From positions 1 through 64,000 of the forward strand of contig NZ_QZWZ01000011.1 of assembly GCF_003601975.1 (NCBI RefSeq): a stretch of 64,000 nt of DNA, given 5' to 3'. Positions 53,465 to 62,537 of the stretch are shown piece after piece. This stretch comes from Mesorhizobium waimense (GTDB lineage: Bacteria; Pseudomonadota; Alphaproteobacteria; Rhizobiales; Rhizobiaceae). Within the stretch, counting starts at the first letter, position 1; every line of letters starts with the position of its first letter. A model generated the notes under the pieces. The model was not told the DNA's origin and ran no database searches. It saw only the letters and a program-made list of their open reading frames with translations. Position numbers and translations under genes: made by a program.

Positions 53465-54543
53465 TGCTGAAGCGCTTCTTGCTTGCTCTCGTTCTTCCGC
53501 TGGCGATGTCCGGTGTTTCCCCGGCGTCGGCTGAGGTGAAGGCTACCGACGTAATAGGGCGCGCGATAGACGGCTTTGTCCGTCCCGCCTATGCCAGCCT
53601 GCATCGGCACACTGAAACCATGACCAAATCGATGCGCAATCTGTGCGATGCACCTTCGCAAAGTGCTCTCGATGCGGCGCGTGCCGAATATTCGGCAACG
53701 GTCGAGGCATGGTCGGAGGCCGAGATCATCGGCTTCGGGCCGATCAAGGAGAACAACCGGCTGGAACGCATGCACTACTGGCCGGACCGCAAGAGCATCG
53801 GCCTGAAGCAGGTGCAGGCGGCATTGGCCGGCAAGGACCCGATCGCCACCGATCCGGTACAATTGGCCGGCAAGAGCGTCGCCATGCAGGGGCTCGGCGC
53901 GCTTGAGTTCGTGCTCTATGGCGACGGCGCCGAAGCCCTCGCCGGCAACGATGAGCCCTATCGCTGTGCCTATGGCGCCGCTGTCGCCGGCAACATCGAA
54001 ACCATGGCCGCCGACGTCGATGAGGCCTGGAACAAGCCCGATGGCTTTGCCGCACTCTGGGCCAATCCGGGACCGCAAAACCCGCTCTACCGCGACGGCA
54101 CCGAGGCGGTGACCGAATTGGTGGGTGTCTTCATCAACGAGTTGGAAATGGTCCGCGACGTGCGGCTCAAAGGCTTCCTGGGTGGCAAGCCGGGCGGCGA
54201 CAAGCCGAAACAGGCGATCTATTGGCGCTCGCAAAACACCGCCACGTCGCTGGCTGGAAATCTCACCGGCATGGATACGCTGTTTGAGGCCTCGCAACTT
54301 GGCGACGCGCTGCCGGAGGACGCACGCTGGATGGCCGAGTCGATCCATATCCAGCTGGTCAACGGCGTCGCCACCGCGAAGTCCGTGCAGGGCCCGATCG
54401 ACAAGGCGCTCGTCGATCCGGCGCTGCGCGAAAAACTCGACCATTTCGCGTTGATCACCTCTAGCCTGACAACCCTGATCGGCACCAGGCTGACCGCCGA
54501 ATTCGGCCTGACCGCCGGCTTTTCCTCGCTGGATGGGGATTGA
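53464..54543 (+). CDS. Imelysin family protein, second copy
   Basis: 359 residues from ATG 53464; the frame open from 53368 is a shadow. Signal peptide LLALVLPLAMSGVSPASA. It has the imelysin fold patterns (GPIKENNRLERMHYWPDRKS) but the GxHxxE site reads GLGALEFVLYG, so the His is absent, as often in the shorter, second imelysin of these clusters. Periplasmic. Followed closely (2 bases) by the DUF1513 gene. Confidence 0.88.
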   Translation: MLKRFLLALVLPLAMSGVSPASAEVKATDVIGRAIDGFVRPAYASLHRHTETMTKSMRNLCDAPSQSALDAARAEYSATVEAWSEAEIIGFGPIKENNRLERMHYWPDRKSIGLKQVQAALAGKDPIATDPVQLAGKSVAMQGLGALEFVLYGDGAEALAGNDEPYRCAYGAAVAGNIETMAADVDEAWNKPDGFAALWANPGPQNPLYRDGTEAVTELVGVFINELEMVRDVRLKGFLGGKPGGDKPKQAIYWRSQNTATSLAGNLTGMDTLFEASQLGDALPEDARWMAESIHIQLVNGVATAKSVQGPIDKALVDPALREKLDHFALITSSLTTLIGTRLTAEFGLTAGFSSLDGD

Positions 54544-54545
54544 GC

Positions 54546-55652
54546 ATGAGGACGCCGCTGATCGACCGCCGTGATTTCCTCAAGGCCGCTGGCGCAGGCT
54601 TCATCGCTACGATGGCGCCTCAGGCCTGGGCAAACATGCTTGGCACGGATGCTGTCTTTGCCACCGCCTTCGTCAAGCGCGACGGCAGCTATGGCGCCGC
54701 CGTATTGTCCGAGGCCGGCAAGGTGTTGCACGCCATCGACCTGCCCGACCGTGGCCACGACGTCACCTTCGATCCGGTGTCGAAGCGCTCGGTGGTCTTC
54801 GCCAGGCAGCCCGGCACATTCGCCGTGGTCTTCGACCATAAAGGCCGCGACAAGCCGCTGACCATCGCCAGCATCACCGGCCGCCACTTCTTCGGCCATG
54901 GCGTATTCTCGACCGATGGGGCGCTGCTTTACGCCACCGAAAATGATTTCGACAACGCCGCCGGCGTCGTCGGCGTCTATGACGCGCGCGCAAAATTCAG
55001 CCGCGTCGGCGAGTTCCCGACCTACGGCATGGGACCGCACGAGCTCCTGCTGCTGGGCGACGGCAGGACGATCGCCGTCGCCAATGGCGGCATCGAGACG
55101 CATCCGGACTACGGCCGCGCCGAGCTCAACATCGCGACGATGAAGCCGTCCTATGTGCTGGTCGATCGCATCACCGGCGACCTCATCGAAAAGCACGAAT
55201 TGCCGGCAGCACTACACCAGCTGTCGATCCGCCACATGGATGCCGATCCGTCCGGCACGGTCTGGTTCGGCTGCCAGTACCGGGGGCCGGGCACCGATCG
55301 TCCGCTGCTGGTCGGGCGAGCCGCGCGCGGCAAGGATCTGCAACTGCTCGACATGCCGCAGCACGTGCTGTCAGGCTTCAGGAACTATATCGGCTCGGTC
55401 GCCGCCAACCCCGCCGCCGGAACGGTCGCCGTCTCCTCGCCGGAAGGAAATTCGCTTGCCGTCATCGACGCCGCCAGCGGCCGTATCGTCGCCACCAGGG
55501 CGCTGGTCGAGGTCTGCGGCCTGGCGCCGGATGGCTCGGGCTTCATGGCGACGACGGGTGCCGGCGAGATCGTCGAAGGCAATGGCGCGACGCGCTCAGA
55601 GCCTGACTATGTCTGGGACAATCACATGCTGCGCATCAATCAGGTGGCATAG
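54546..55652 (+). CDS. DUF1513 domain protein, Tat-exported beta-propeller
   Basis: 368 residues from ATG 54546. Twin-arginine signal: RRDFLKAAGAGFIATMAPQA. The rest is a predicted beta-propeller with repeated blade patterns (KPLTIASITGRHFFGHGVFS, and YGMGPHELLLLGDGRTIAVA). The GGIETHPDYGR stretch is characteristic of DUF1513. Function unknown; its constant association with imelysins and DUF1111 suggests a part in periplasmic iron handling. Last gene of the iron operon. Confidence 0.88.
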   Translation: MRTPLIDRRDFLKAAGAGFIATMAPQAWANMLGTDAVFATAFVKRDGSYGAAVLSEAGKVLHAIDLPDRGHDVTFDPVSKRSVVFARQPGTFAVVFDHKGRDKPLTIASITGRHFFGHGVFSTDGALLYATENDFDNAAGVVGVYDARAKFSRVGEFPTYGMGPHELLLLGDGRTIAVANGGIETHPDYGRAELNIATMKPSYVLVDRITGDLIEKHELPAALHQLSIRHMDADPSGTVWFGCQYRGPGTDRPLLVGRAARGKDLQLLDMPQHVLSGFRNYIGSVAANPAAGTVAVSSPEGNSLAVIDAASGRIVATRALVEVCGLAPDGSGFMATTGAGEIVEGNGATRSEPDYVWDNHMLRINQVA

Positions 55653-55792
55653 TGAGCGCCGCCCAAAGGTTGACGGATTAGGACCCTGGCCGAAGTGAAG
55701 CCGCTTAACAATTGTGCACCATCCCCCTTGCGGCGGCGGGCCAGGGCGGGCACAGGGAATTGTTTTTCAACCCTGGGCGTTAACCAGACACC

Positions 55793-56470
55793 ATGAAGTT
55801 GCTTGCCATCGACTGTGCCGCCAGCCTCTGCGCCGCCTGCGTCTATGACGCGGCGACCGGCAGTGAGCTTGGCCGCCAGGTGCTCGATCTCGGCAAGGGC
55901 CATGCCGAGCACCTGATGGCGGTTATCGATGCGGCGTTGCAGGCCGCAGGGACCGGCTATCCCGACCTTGGCGCCATTGCCGTCTCCGTCGGCCCCGGTT
56001 CCTTCACCGGCCTGCGCGTCGGCGTGTCGGCGTCGCGCGGCCTGGCGCTGGCGCTGAAAATCCCGGCAATCGGCGTAACGACGCTGGAAGCACTGGCGGC
56101 GGAGGCTGCAGCGATGTTTCCGGGCCGGCCGGTCCTGGCCGCGCTCGATGCCGGACGCGACGAGATCCATGCTGCGCTGTATGATAAAGCGTCAGTTTTG
56201 ACTTACGGTCCGGCAGTGACGACGCTTTCTCAGGCCGCCACCATGGCTGCGGACATGTCTGCGGCGCTCGCTGGTACGGCTGCCCCGCAAATTGCGGCAT
56301 CGGCCGGCCTCGCCTTCGACATCGGCTCGAACGCGGCCACCGCCGATATCGCCGTCTATGCGAGGCTGGCCGCCATCAAGGGTGCAGGCGAAAAGCCGAA
56401 ACCGCTTTACCTGCGCGGTGCCGACGCCAAGCCACAGGCGGGGTTCATTCTACCGAGGCAGGTCAGTTAA
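55793..56470 (+). CDS. tsaB: tRNA threonylcarbamoyladenosine biosynthesis protein TsaB
   Basis: 225 residues (MKLLAIDCAASLCAACVYDA), ASKHA-fold pseudo-kinase. Family patterns: GKGHAEHLMAVIDAAL, VSVGPGSFTGLRVGVSASRG and LAALDAGRDEIHAALYD. It partners TsaD and TsaE in making t6A37 on ANN-reading tRNAs. The stop overlaps rimI by one base, a standard alphaproteobacterial pair. Confidence 0.93.
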   Translation: MKLLAIDCAASLCAACVYDAATGSELGRQVLDLGKGHAEHLMAVIDAALQAAGTGYPDLGAIAVSVGPGSFTGLRVGVSASRGLALALKIPAIGVTTLEALAAEAAAMFPGRPVLAALDAGRDEIHAALYDKASVLTYGPAVTTLSQAATMAADMSAALAGTAAPQIAASAGLAFDIGSNAATADIAVYARLAAIKGAGEKPKPLYLRGADAKPQAGFILPRQVS

Positions 56471-56964
56471 TGCGCATTCCCTTCTTTCAGCCGCGCCGCA
56501 GGGACTATGCGCTCGAACCGCTGACGGTTGCCGACAGTCCCGCTGTCTCGGCGCTGCACCAGGAGGATTTTGTCCGGCCCTGGACCGACGGCGAATTTGC
56601 CTCGCTGCTCGAGCAGGACACGGTGTTCGGCTATGCCGCGCGCGAGACCGGACAGGGCTCCAAACCGCCGGTCGGCTTCGTGCTGGCGCGGCTGTCGGCG
56701 GGCGAAGGCGAGATCTTGACCGTTGCCGTCGCCCGCTCCCACCGCCGCCAGGGGCTTGGCTGGCAGTTGATGGATGCGGTCCTGCGCGAATTGCACGCGC
56801 AGCGCGCCGAGGCGCTTTTCCTCGAGGTCGACGAGACCAACGTCGCCGCCATTGCGCTCTACCGGCGGCTCGGCTTCCGTGAAGTCGGCAAGCGCGCCAA
56901 CTACTACCGGTCGCCGGAGCACGGCCCGACCGGCGCGCTTGTCATGCGCCGCGATCTTCGCTAG
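56470..56964 (+). CDS. rimI: Ribosomal protein S18 alanine N-acetyltransferase
   Basis: 164 residues, GNAT fold: acetyl-CoA motif VARSHRRQGLGWQLMDAVLR (about 90-110) and ALFLEVDETNVAAIALYRRL followed by GF, the RimI-type C-terminal block. It acetylates the N-terminal Ala of S18 in E. coli; other N-terminal substrates are possible. It overlaps tsaB at its ATG and is followed by plsC. Confidence 0.9.
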   Translation: MRIPFFQPRRRDYALEPLTVADSPAVSALHQEDFVRPWTDGEFASLLEQDTVFGYAARETGQGSKPPVGFVLARLSAGEGEILTVAVARSHRRQGLGWQLMDAVLRELHAQRAEALFLEVDETNVAAIALYRRLGFREVGKRANYYRSPEHGPTGALVMRRDLR

Positions 56965-56988
56965 CCAGAGTGCGGGCAGGGTCGGCGA

Positions 56989-57789
56989 ATGATCAAGAAG
57001 TTCAGGATTTTCGTGGCGCTGGCCCTCGTCGTCGCCGTCTCGCTGATCTTCGTGCCGTTGCAGATCCTGTCGATGAAGACCGGGCTCTGGCCGGAGACGT
57101 TCATCCTGAAGATCTGGCACAGGGTGATCGCCAGGGCTCTGGGATTGCGCATCCACGTCAAGGGAACGCTCTCCAGCCAGCGTCCGCTGCTGGTTGCGTC
57201 AAACCACATCTCCTGGACCGACATTGTGGTGCTCGGCTCCATGGTAGATGTGAAGTTCATTGCCCGCGCCGATATGGAAGGCTGGCCGCTGATCGGCATG
57301 CTGTCGAAACTGCAGCGCACGGTCTTCATCGAGCGCGAGCGCAAGCGCACGTCAGGCGACCAGGCGAGTGAGATCGCCAGCCGCATGGCCAAGGGCGATG
57401 CCATGGTGCTGTTCGCCGAGGGCTCGACCGGCGACGGCAATCTGGTGCTGCCCTTCAAGAGCACGCTGTTCGGCGCTGCCTCGATGGCGATCGTGGAAGG
57501 CGCGGCCGAACAGGTGTTCATCCAGCCGGTGGCGATCGCCTATACGCGGCTGCACGGCGTGCCGCTCGGCCGCCGCCACCGTCCGATCGCCGCCTGGATC
57601 GGCGACGAGGATCTGATGCCGCATCTCAAGGTGCTGCTGGCCGAGGGTGCGCTCGACGTCGAAGTGCATTTCGGCGAGCCGATTGCCTTTGCCAAAGGCT
57701 CCAACCGCAAGGAGACGGCGAGATTGATGGAAGCCAGGGTGCACGAGATGGTGCAGGCGGCCCTCGCCGACCCGCGCCCGAGCCGGTAG
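56989..57789 (+). CDS. plsC: 1-acyl-sn-glycerol-3-phosphate acyltransferase family protein
   Basis: 266 residues. An N-terminal membrane helix (IFVALALVVAVSLIFVPLQI) is followed by the acyltransferase HX4D box in SNHISWTDIVV and the substrate loop FAEGSTGDG. It makes phosphatidic acid from lysophosphatidate at the inner membrane, or an ornithine-lipid step (OlsA-type), a distinction not possible from sequence inspection. 24 bases after rimI. Confidence 0.88.
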   Translation: MIKKFRIFVALALVVAVSLIFVPLQILSMKTGLWPETFILKIWHRVIARALGLRIHVKGTLSSQRPLLVASNHISWTDIVVLGSMVDVKFIARADMEGWPLIGMLSKLQRTVFIERERKRTSGDQASEIASRMAKGDAMVLFAEGSTGDGNLVLPFKSTLFGAASMAIVEGAAEQVFIQPVAIAYTRLHGVPLGRRHRPIAAWIGDEDLMPHLKVLLAEGALDVEVHFGEPIAFAKGSNRKETARLMEARVHEMVQAALADPRPSR

Positions 57790-57851
57790 GCTGAAAGCGC
57801 TAGGCCAGAATCGTCTGTTTTTTGTCACGGAAAGGCGTTAGAAGCCGCCCA

Positions 57852-59261
57852 ATGGACTTGAACACGATAGAGCGCGACGACATCGGCCCTGCGGCTGACA
57901 GCGCACCTGCACCCGCTGGCACGGCGAAAAAAGTCTTCGTCAAGACTTATGGCTGCCAGATGAACGTCTACGATTCGCAGCGCATGACCGATGCGCTGGC
58001 CGCCGACGGCTATGTTGCGACCGATACCATCATCGAGGCCGATCTGGTCCTGCTCAACACCTGCCATATCCGCGAAAAGGCGGCGGAAAAGGTCTACTCC
58101 GAACTTGGCCGCATCCGCGATATGAAGGCCGAGCGCGCCGCGGCCGGCCGCGAACTGCTGATCGGCGTCGCCGGCTGCGTGGCGCAGGCCGAAGGCGCCG
58201 AAATCATCCGTCGCTCGCCCGCCGTCGATCTGGTCATCGGCCCGCAGACCTACCACCGGCTGCCCGACGTGCTGGCCAGGGTGCGCGGCGGTGAAAAGAT
58301 CGTCGAGACCGAATACGCTGTCGAGGACAAGTTCGAGCATCTGCCGCAGCCGAAGCGCGCCGAGGTGATCAAACGCGGCGTCACCGCCTTCCTCACCGTG
58401 CAGGAGGGCTGCGACAAATTCTGCACCTTCTGCGTCGTGCCCTATACGCGCGGCTCCGAAGTGTCGCGCCCGGTGGCGCAGATCGTCGCCGAGGCCGAGC
58501 GCCTGGCCGAGGCCGGCGTGCGTGAGGTGACGCTGCTCGGCCAGAATGTCAACGCCTGGCACGGCCTGGGCGAGGACGGCGCCGAATGGGGCCTTGGCCG
58601 CCTGCTGTTCCGGCTGGCCGAAATCCCCGGGCTGGCGCGGCTGCGCTACACCACCAGCCATCCGCGCGACATGGACGACGAACTGATCGCTGCCCACCGC
58701 GACTTGCCCGCGCTGATGCCCTATCTGCACCTGCCGGTGCAATCGGGCTCGGACCGTATCCTCAAGACGATGAACCGCAGGCATACGGCAAGCGACTATC
58801 TGGCGCTGATCGAGCGTATCCGAGCGGCGCGCGGCGACATTGCGCTGTCCGGCGACTTCATTGTCGGCTTTCCCGGCGAGAGCGAAGCGGATTTCGAGGC
58901 GACGATGGAACTCGTGCGCCATGTCAACTATGCCTCGGCCTTCTCGTTCAAATATTCGCCGCGTCCGGGCACGCCGGGCGCCGAAATGGCCGATCACGTG
59001 CCGGAAGCCGTCAAGGACGAACGCCTGCAGCGCCTGCAGGCCCTGCTCCTGAAGCAGCAGCAGGACTTCGGCATGAGCCTGGTCGGCAGGACCATCGACA
59101 CGCTGATCGAGAAGCCGGGCCGCCAGGCCGGTCAGAAGGTCGGCCGCTCGCCATGGCTGCAGCCGGTTATTGTTGATGAAAAGGCCGGCGAAATCGGTGA
59201 CATTATCCAGGTGCGAATCACAAGGACGGGCTACAATAGCCTGTTCGCCGAATTGGCCTGA
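57852..59261 (+). CDS. miaB: tRNA-2-methylthio-N6-dimethylallyladenosine synthase
   Basis: 469 residues from ATG 57852; TTG 57822 is unlikely. UPF0004 domain [20 protein letters not shown] with [10 protein letters not shown] and AGCVAQAEG (three Cys for one 4Fe-4S), then the radical-SAM triad CDKFCTFC near residue 185 and a TRAM domain at the end. It adds a methylthio group to i6A37 in tRNA. Next in order is phoH, the usual miaB-phoH-ybeY cluster. Confidence 0.95.
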   Translation: MDLNTIERDDIGPAADSAPAPAGTAKKVFVKTYGCQMNVYDSQRMTDALAADGYVATDTIIEADLVLLNTCHIREKAAEKVYSELGRIRDMKAERAAAGRELLIGVAGCVAQAEGAEIIRRSPAVDLVIGPQTYHRLPDVLARVRGGEKIVETEYAVEDKFEHLPQPKRAEVIKRGVTAFLTVQEGCDKFCTFCVVPYTRGSEVSRPVAQIVAEAERLAEAGVREVTLLGQNVNAWHGLGEDGAEWGLGRLLFRLAEIPGLARLRYTTSHPRDMDDELIAAHRDLPALMPYLHLPVQSGSDRILKTMNRRHTASDYLALIERIRAARGDIALSGDFIVGFPGESEADFEATMELVRHVNYASAFSFKYSPRPGTPGAEMADHVPEAVKDERLQRLQALLLKQQQDFGMSLVGRTIDTLIEKPGRQAGQKVGRSPWLQPVIVDEKAGEIGDIIQVRITRTGYNSLFAELA

Positions 59262-59287
59262 CGGCCTCGGCAGATGAGGAGAGACGG

Positions 59288-60337
59288 TTGAGCGCTGCTG
59301 AACTGAAGAATCTGCCCCCGAGCCAGGCATCCGGGGCCTCTGACATGGCGCACATCGTTCTGACCTTCGACAACAACAAGCTTGCCAGCGCCCTGTACGG
59401 CCAGTTCGACGAGAATCTGGCGAGACTCGAGCAGAAGCTCGGCGTCGATATCCGCTCGCGCGGCAACCAGCTGACCATAAAAGGCTCGGCCTCGGCGGCC
59501 GAGCAGGCGCGCCGCGCCTTGGACAATCTCTACGGCATTCTCCAGAAAGGCGTCGATATCGGCCAGTCCGACGTCGACGGCGCCGTTCGCATGGCGATCG
59601 CCGCCGACGACCAGCTGACGCTGCCGACACTGGAACGCAAGGGCAAGATGTCCGCCGCCCAGATATCGACGCGCAAGAAGACCATCTATGCCCGCTCGCT
59701 CAACCAGGACGCCTATATGCGGGCGCTGGAGCGGTCCGAGCTTGTCTTCGGCATCGGCCCGGCCGGCACCGGCAAGACCTATCTGGCGGTGGCGCATGCG
59801 GCAATGCTGCTCGAGCGCGGCATGGTCGAACGCATCATCCTGTCGCGGCCAGCCGTCGAGGCCGGCGAGCGGCTGGGGTTCCTGCCCGGCGACATGAAGG
59901 AAAAGGTCGATCCCTATCTCAGACCGCTCTATGACGCGCTCTATGACATGATGCCGGCCGACAAGGTCGAGCGCGCCATTGCCGCCGAAGTGATCGAGAT
60001 CGCGCCTTTAGCCTTCATGCGCGGCCGCACGCTGGCACATGCCGCGGTCATCCTCGACGAGGCGCAGAACACCACGCCGATGCAGATGAAGATGTTCCTC
60101 ACCCGTCTCGGTGAGAACTCGCGCATGATCGTAACCGGCGATCCGACGCAGATCGACCTTCCCTCGAACACCAAATCGGGCCTGGTCGAAGCGCTGCGTG
60201 TCCTCGATGGCGTGGCGGGCGCGGTGACGGTTCGCTTCGGCGACGGCGACGTGGTTCGCCATCCGCTCGTGGCGGAAATCGTCAGGGCCTATGACCGCGA
60301 TGCCAAGTTGGCGCGCGGCCTTGGCGCCGAGAACTGA
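59288..60337 (+). CDS. PhoH-like protein (YbeZ)
   Basis: 349 residues with TTG 59288 as start (GAGGAGA six bases upstream); ATG 59345 is the alternative. A KH-like N-terminal part is followed by the PhoH ATPase domain with Walker A FGIGPAGTGKTYLAVAHA and Walker B AAVILDEAQNTTPMQMKMFL, then VTGDPTQIDLP. YbeZ associates with YbeY in RNA maturation. Placed between miaB and ybeY as usual. Confidence 0.92.
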   Translation: MSAAELKNLPPSQASGASDMAHIVLTFDNNKLASALYGQFDENLARLEQKLGVDIRSRGNQLTIKGSASAAEQARRALDNLYGILQKGVDIGQSDVDGAVRMAIAADDQLTLPTLERKGKMSAAQISTRKKTIYARSLNQDAYMRALERSELVFGIGPAGTGKTYLAVAHAAMLLERGMVERIILSRPAVEAGERLGFLPGDMKEKVDPYLRPLYDALYDMMPADKVERAIAAEVIEIAPLAFMRGRTLAHAAVILDEAQNTTPMQMKMFLTRLGENSRMIVTGDPTQIDLPSNTKSGLVEALRVLDGVAGAVTVRFGDGDVVRHPLVAEIVRAYDRDAKLARGLGAEN

Positions 60338-60354
60338 TGTGACGATGCGGGCTC

Positions 60355-60861
60355 ATGCCTGAAGACATAAAACCTGGCGGCGGGGATCTTTCGGTTCCCG
60401 TCGATATCGATATTTCGATCGAGTCGGGCGACTGGCCCGATGAGGCGGCACTGAGGCGTCTGGTCGATCGCGCCGTGTCATCCGCCTTGGCCGAAACCGT
60501 CACCGACGGCCGTTCCGAGCTCAGCATCGTCTTTTCCGACGACGCCCATATCCGCACCCTGAACGCCGGCTGGCGCGGCAAGGACAAACCCACCAACGTC
60601 TTGTCTTTCCCGGCTTTTCCGTTTCCGAAAGGCGGTCCGCTGCCGCCGATGCTGGGCGACATCGTGCTGGCCGCCGAGACGGTCGCGAAGGAGGCGGGTC
60701 TGGAAGACAAGCCGCTGGAGAACCATATCACCCATCTCGTCATCCACGGCCTGCTGCACCTTCTGGGCTACGATCACGAGACCGACGCCGAGGCCGAGGA
60801 GATGGAAGCGATCGAGCGCTCAGCGCTTGCGAGGCTTGCCATTCCCGATCCCTACGCGTAA
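60355..60861 (+). CDS. ybeY: rRNA maturation RNase YbeY
   Basis: 168 residues from ATG 60355. The metal site is [16 protein letters not shown] (HGxxHLxGYDH), and the family core [15 protein letters not shown] precedes it. A single-strand-specific endoribonuclease needed for 16S rRNA 3' end processing. 17 bases after phoH. Confidence 0.95.
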   Translation: MPEDIKPGGGDLSVPVDIDISIESGDWPDEAALRRLVDRAVSSALAETVTDGRSELSIVFSDDAHIRTLNAGWRGKDKPTNVLSFPAFPFPKGGPLPPMLGDIVLAAETVAKEAGLEDKPLENHITHLVIHGLLHLLGYDHETDAEAEEMEAIERSALARLAIPDPYA

Positions 60862-60888
60862 CTAAAAAGATCAATTGACCGGACGACG

Positions 60889-61962
60889 ATGAACGACAAA
60901 CCAGAGACTGCCGCCCGCCCCGACGCCGGCAGTGCGACCAAGCCTTCCGAAACGACGGAAGAGGGCTCGAGTCCGAGTACCACGACCGGCAGCATCGCCA
61001 GCGAGCCATCGCCTGCCGGTCCTTCCCTGTTCGATCGCGTGCTTGGCCTGTTCAGGCAGCGCAACGGTACCAGCCTGCGCGAGGAAATTGCCGGCGCGCT
61101 TGCCGAGACGACCAGTGATGCCGGTGCCTTCTCGCCCGGCGAACGGGCGATGCTCAACAACATCCTGCGCCTGCGCGAGGTGCGCGTCGAGGACGTCATG
61201 GTGCCGCGCGCCGACATCGAGGCGGTCGAGATAACGACGACGCTAGGCGATCTTCTCGGCCTGTTCGAACAGTCCGGCCATTCGCGCATGCCTGTCTATT
61301 CCGAGACGCTCGACGATCCGCGTGGCATGGTCCATATCCGCGACGTGCTTGCCCACATCACCAAGGTCGCCCGCGTCAAGAAGGGCCGGACCAGCAGGAA
61401 AGCGCCGGCCACGACGCTGCTTGATCTCGCCCAGGTCGATCTCGCGCGCACCATCGGCGATCTCAACCTGATCCGCCCGGTGCTGTTCGTGCCGCCGTCC
61501 ATGCTTGCCTCCGACCTCATGGGCCGGATGCAGACGACGCGCACCCAGATGGCGCTGGTCATCGACGAATATGGCGGCACCGACGGCCTCGCCTCGCTGG
61601 AAGACATCGTCGAGATGGTGGTCGGCGACATCGAGGACGAGCATGACGACGACGAGCCGATGATCACCCAGACCGGCGAAGGCGTGTTCATCGTCGACGG
61701 CAAGGCCGAGATCGACGAGGTCGCCAAGATGATCGGCGAGGATTTCGCCGCCGGCGAGCATGGCGAATATGTCGACACCATAGGCGGCATGATCTTCAAC
61801 ACGCTTGGCCGCGTGCCGGCCCGTGGCGAAGTGGTGCAGGCCATACCAGGCTTCGAGTTCCACGTGCTCGACGCCGATCCGCGCCGGGTCAAGCGCGTGC
61901 GCATCGTGCAGAGCCAGAAGGGCGAGCGCCGGCGCCGCGCCGCCCGCGCCGAACAGGCCTAA
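60889..61962 (+). CDS. CBS-domain hemolysin/CorC family protein
   Basis: 357 residues. A Ser/Thr/Pro-rich N-terminus lacks the membrane DUF21 domain. Two CBS motifs follow (VRVEDVMVPRADIEAVEITT, and VLFVPPSMLASDLMGRMQTT), then the CorC_HlyC domain (MALVIDEYGGTDGLASLEDI). The gene matches ybeX/corC, proposed to help magnesium or cobalt efflux or ribosome metabolism, and stands between ybeY and lnt as in many proteobacteria; here a VOC gene separates it from lnt. Confidence 0.9.
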   Translation: MNDKPETAARPDAGSATKPSETTEEGSSPSTTTGSIASEPSPAGPSLFDRVLGLFRQRNGTSLREEIAGALAETTSDAGAFSPGERAMLNNILRLREVRVEDVMVPRADIEAVEITTTLGDLLGLFEQSGHSRMPVYSETLDDPRGMVHIRDVLAHITKVARVKKGRTSRKAPATTLLDLAQVDLARTIGDLNLIRPVLFVPPSMLASDLMGRMQTTRTQMALVIDEYGGTDGLASLEDIVEMVVGDIEDEHDDDEPMITQTGEGVFIVDGKAEIDEVAKMIGEDFAAGEHGEYVDTIGGMIFNTLGRVPARGEVVQAIPGFEFHVLDADPRRVKRVRIVQSQKGERRRRAARAEQA

Positions 61963-61972
61963 GCGCCGATCG

Positions 61973-62443
61973 ATGTCGGTCGACGACCCGTTCAAGCACT
62001 CGACCATAGGTTCCGGCGTATTCTACAAGAACCCGCGGGCCGCGTTGAAATGGCTTGAGGCGGCCTTCGGCTTCGAGCCGAGCATGGTCGTCAGCGACGC
62101 CGACGGCAGGCTGGTCCATGCCGAGATGCGCTTCGGCGACGGCTACATAATTGTCGATTCCGAATGGGCCGACCATATCGCCAGCCCGGCCTCCGTCGGT
62201 GGCCGGAACACGCAATCGATCTATATCCGCCTCGCTGCCGGCCTGGACGCGCATTGCGAGCAGGCGAGGGCGGCCGGCGCCGACATCACCCAGGAGCCTG
62301 CCGACCAGTTTTATGGCGAACGGCTTTACCGGGCGCGCGATCCCGAAGGCCATGTCTGGACCTTCACCCAGCCCATTCGTGTCGTTCCCCGCCAAGAGGC
62401 TGAACGGCTCGGCGATCTGAAGATCGCGGGCTGGCACCGATAG
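61973..62443 (+). CDS. VOC (glyoxalase/bleomycin-resistance fold) family protein
   Basis: 156 residues from ATG 61973 (MSVDDPFKHSTIGSGVFYKN); upstream open frame is shadow of corC. The VOC patterns are ALKWLEAAFGFEPSM and a C-terminal RARDPEGHVWTFTQP. Metal-dependent role or simple binding is not clear. It lies 10 bases after the corC stop, probably co-transcribed. Confidence 0.85.
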   Translation: MSVDDPFKHSTIGSGVFYKNPRAALKWLEAAFGFEPSMVVSDADGRLVHAEMRFGDGYIIVDSEWADHIASPASVGGRNTQSIYIRLAAGLDAHCEQARAAGADITQEPADQFYGERLYRARDPEGHVWTFTQPIRVVPRQEAERLGDLKIAGWHR

Positions 62444-62537
62444 CACTGAGATTGGCCGCTCCGGGTTTCTCGGCGCAAGCCCCGTTCCGATAAATCTGAT
62501 AGATCTGCTGTCGTGATTCGCGCGACTGGAAGTGTGT

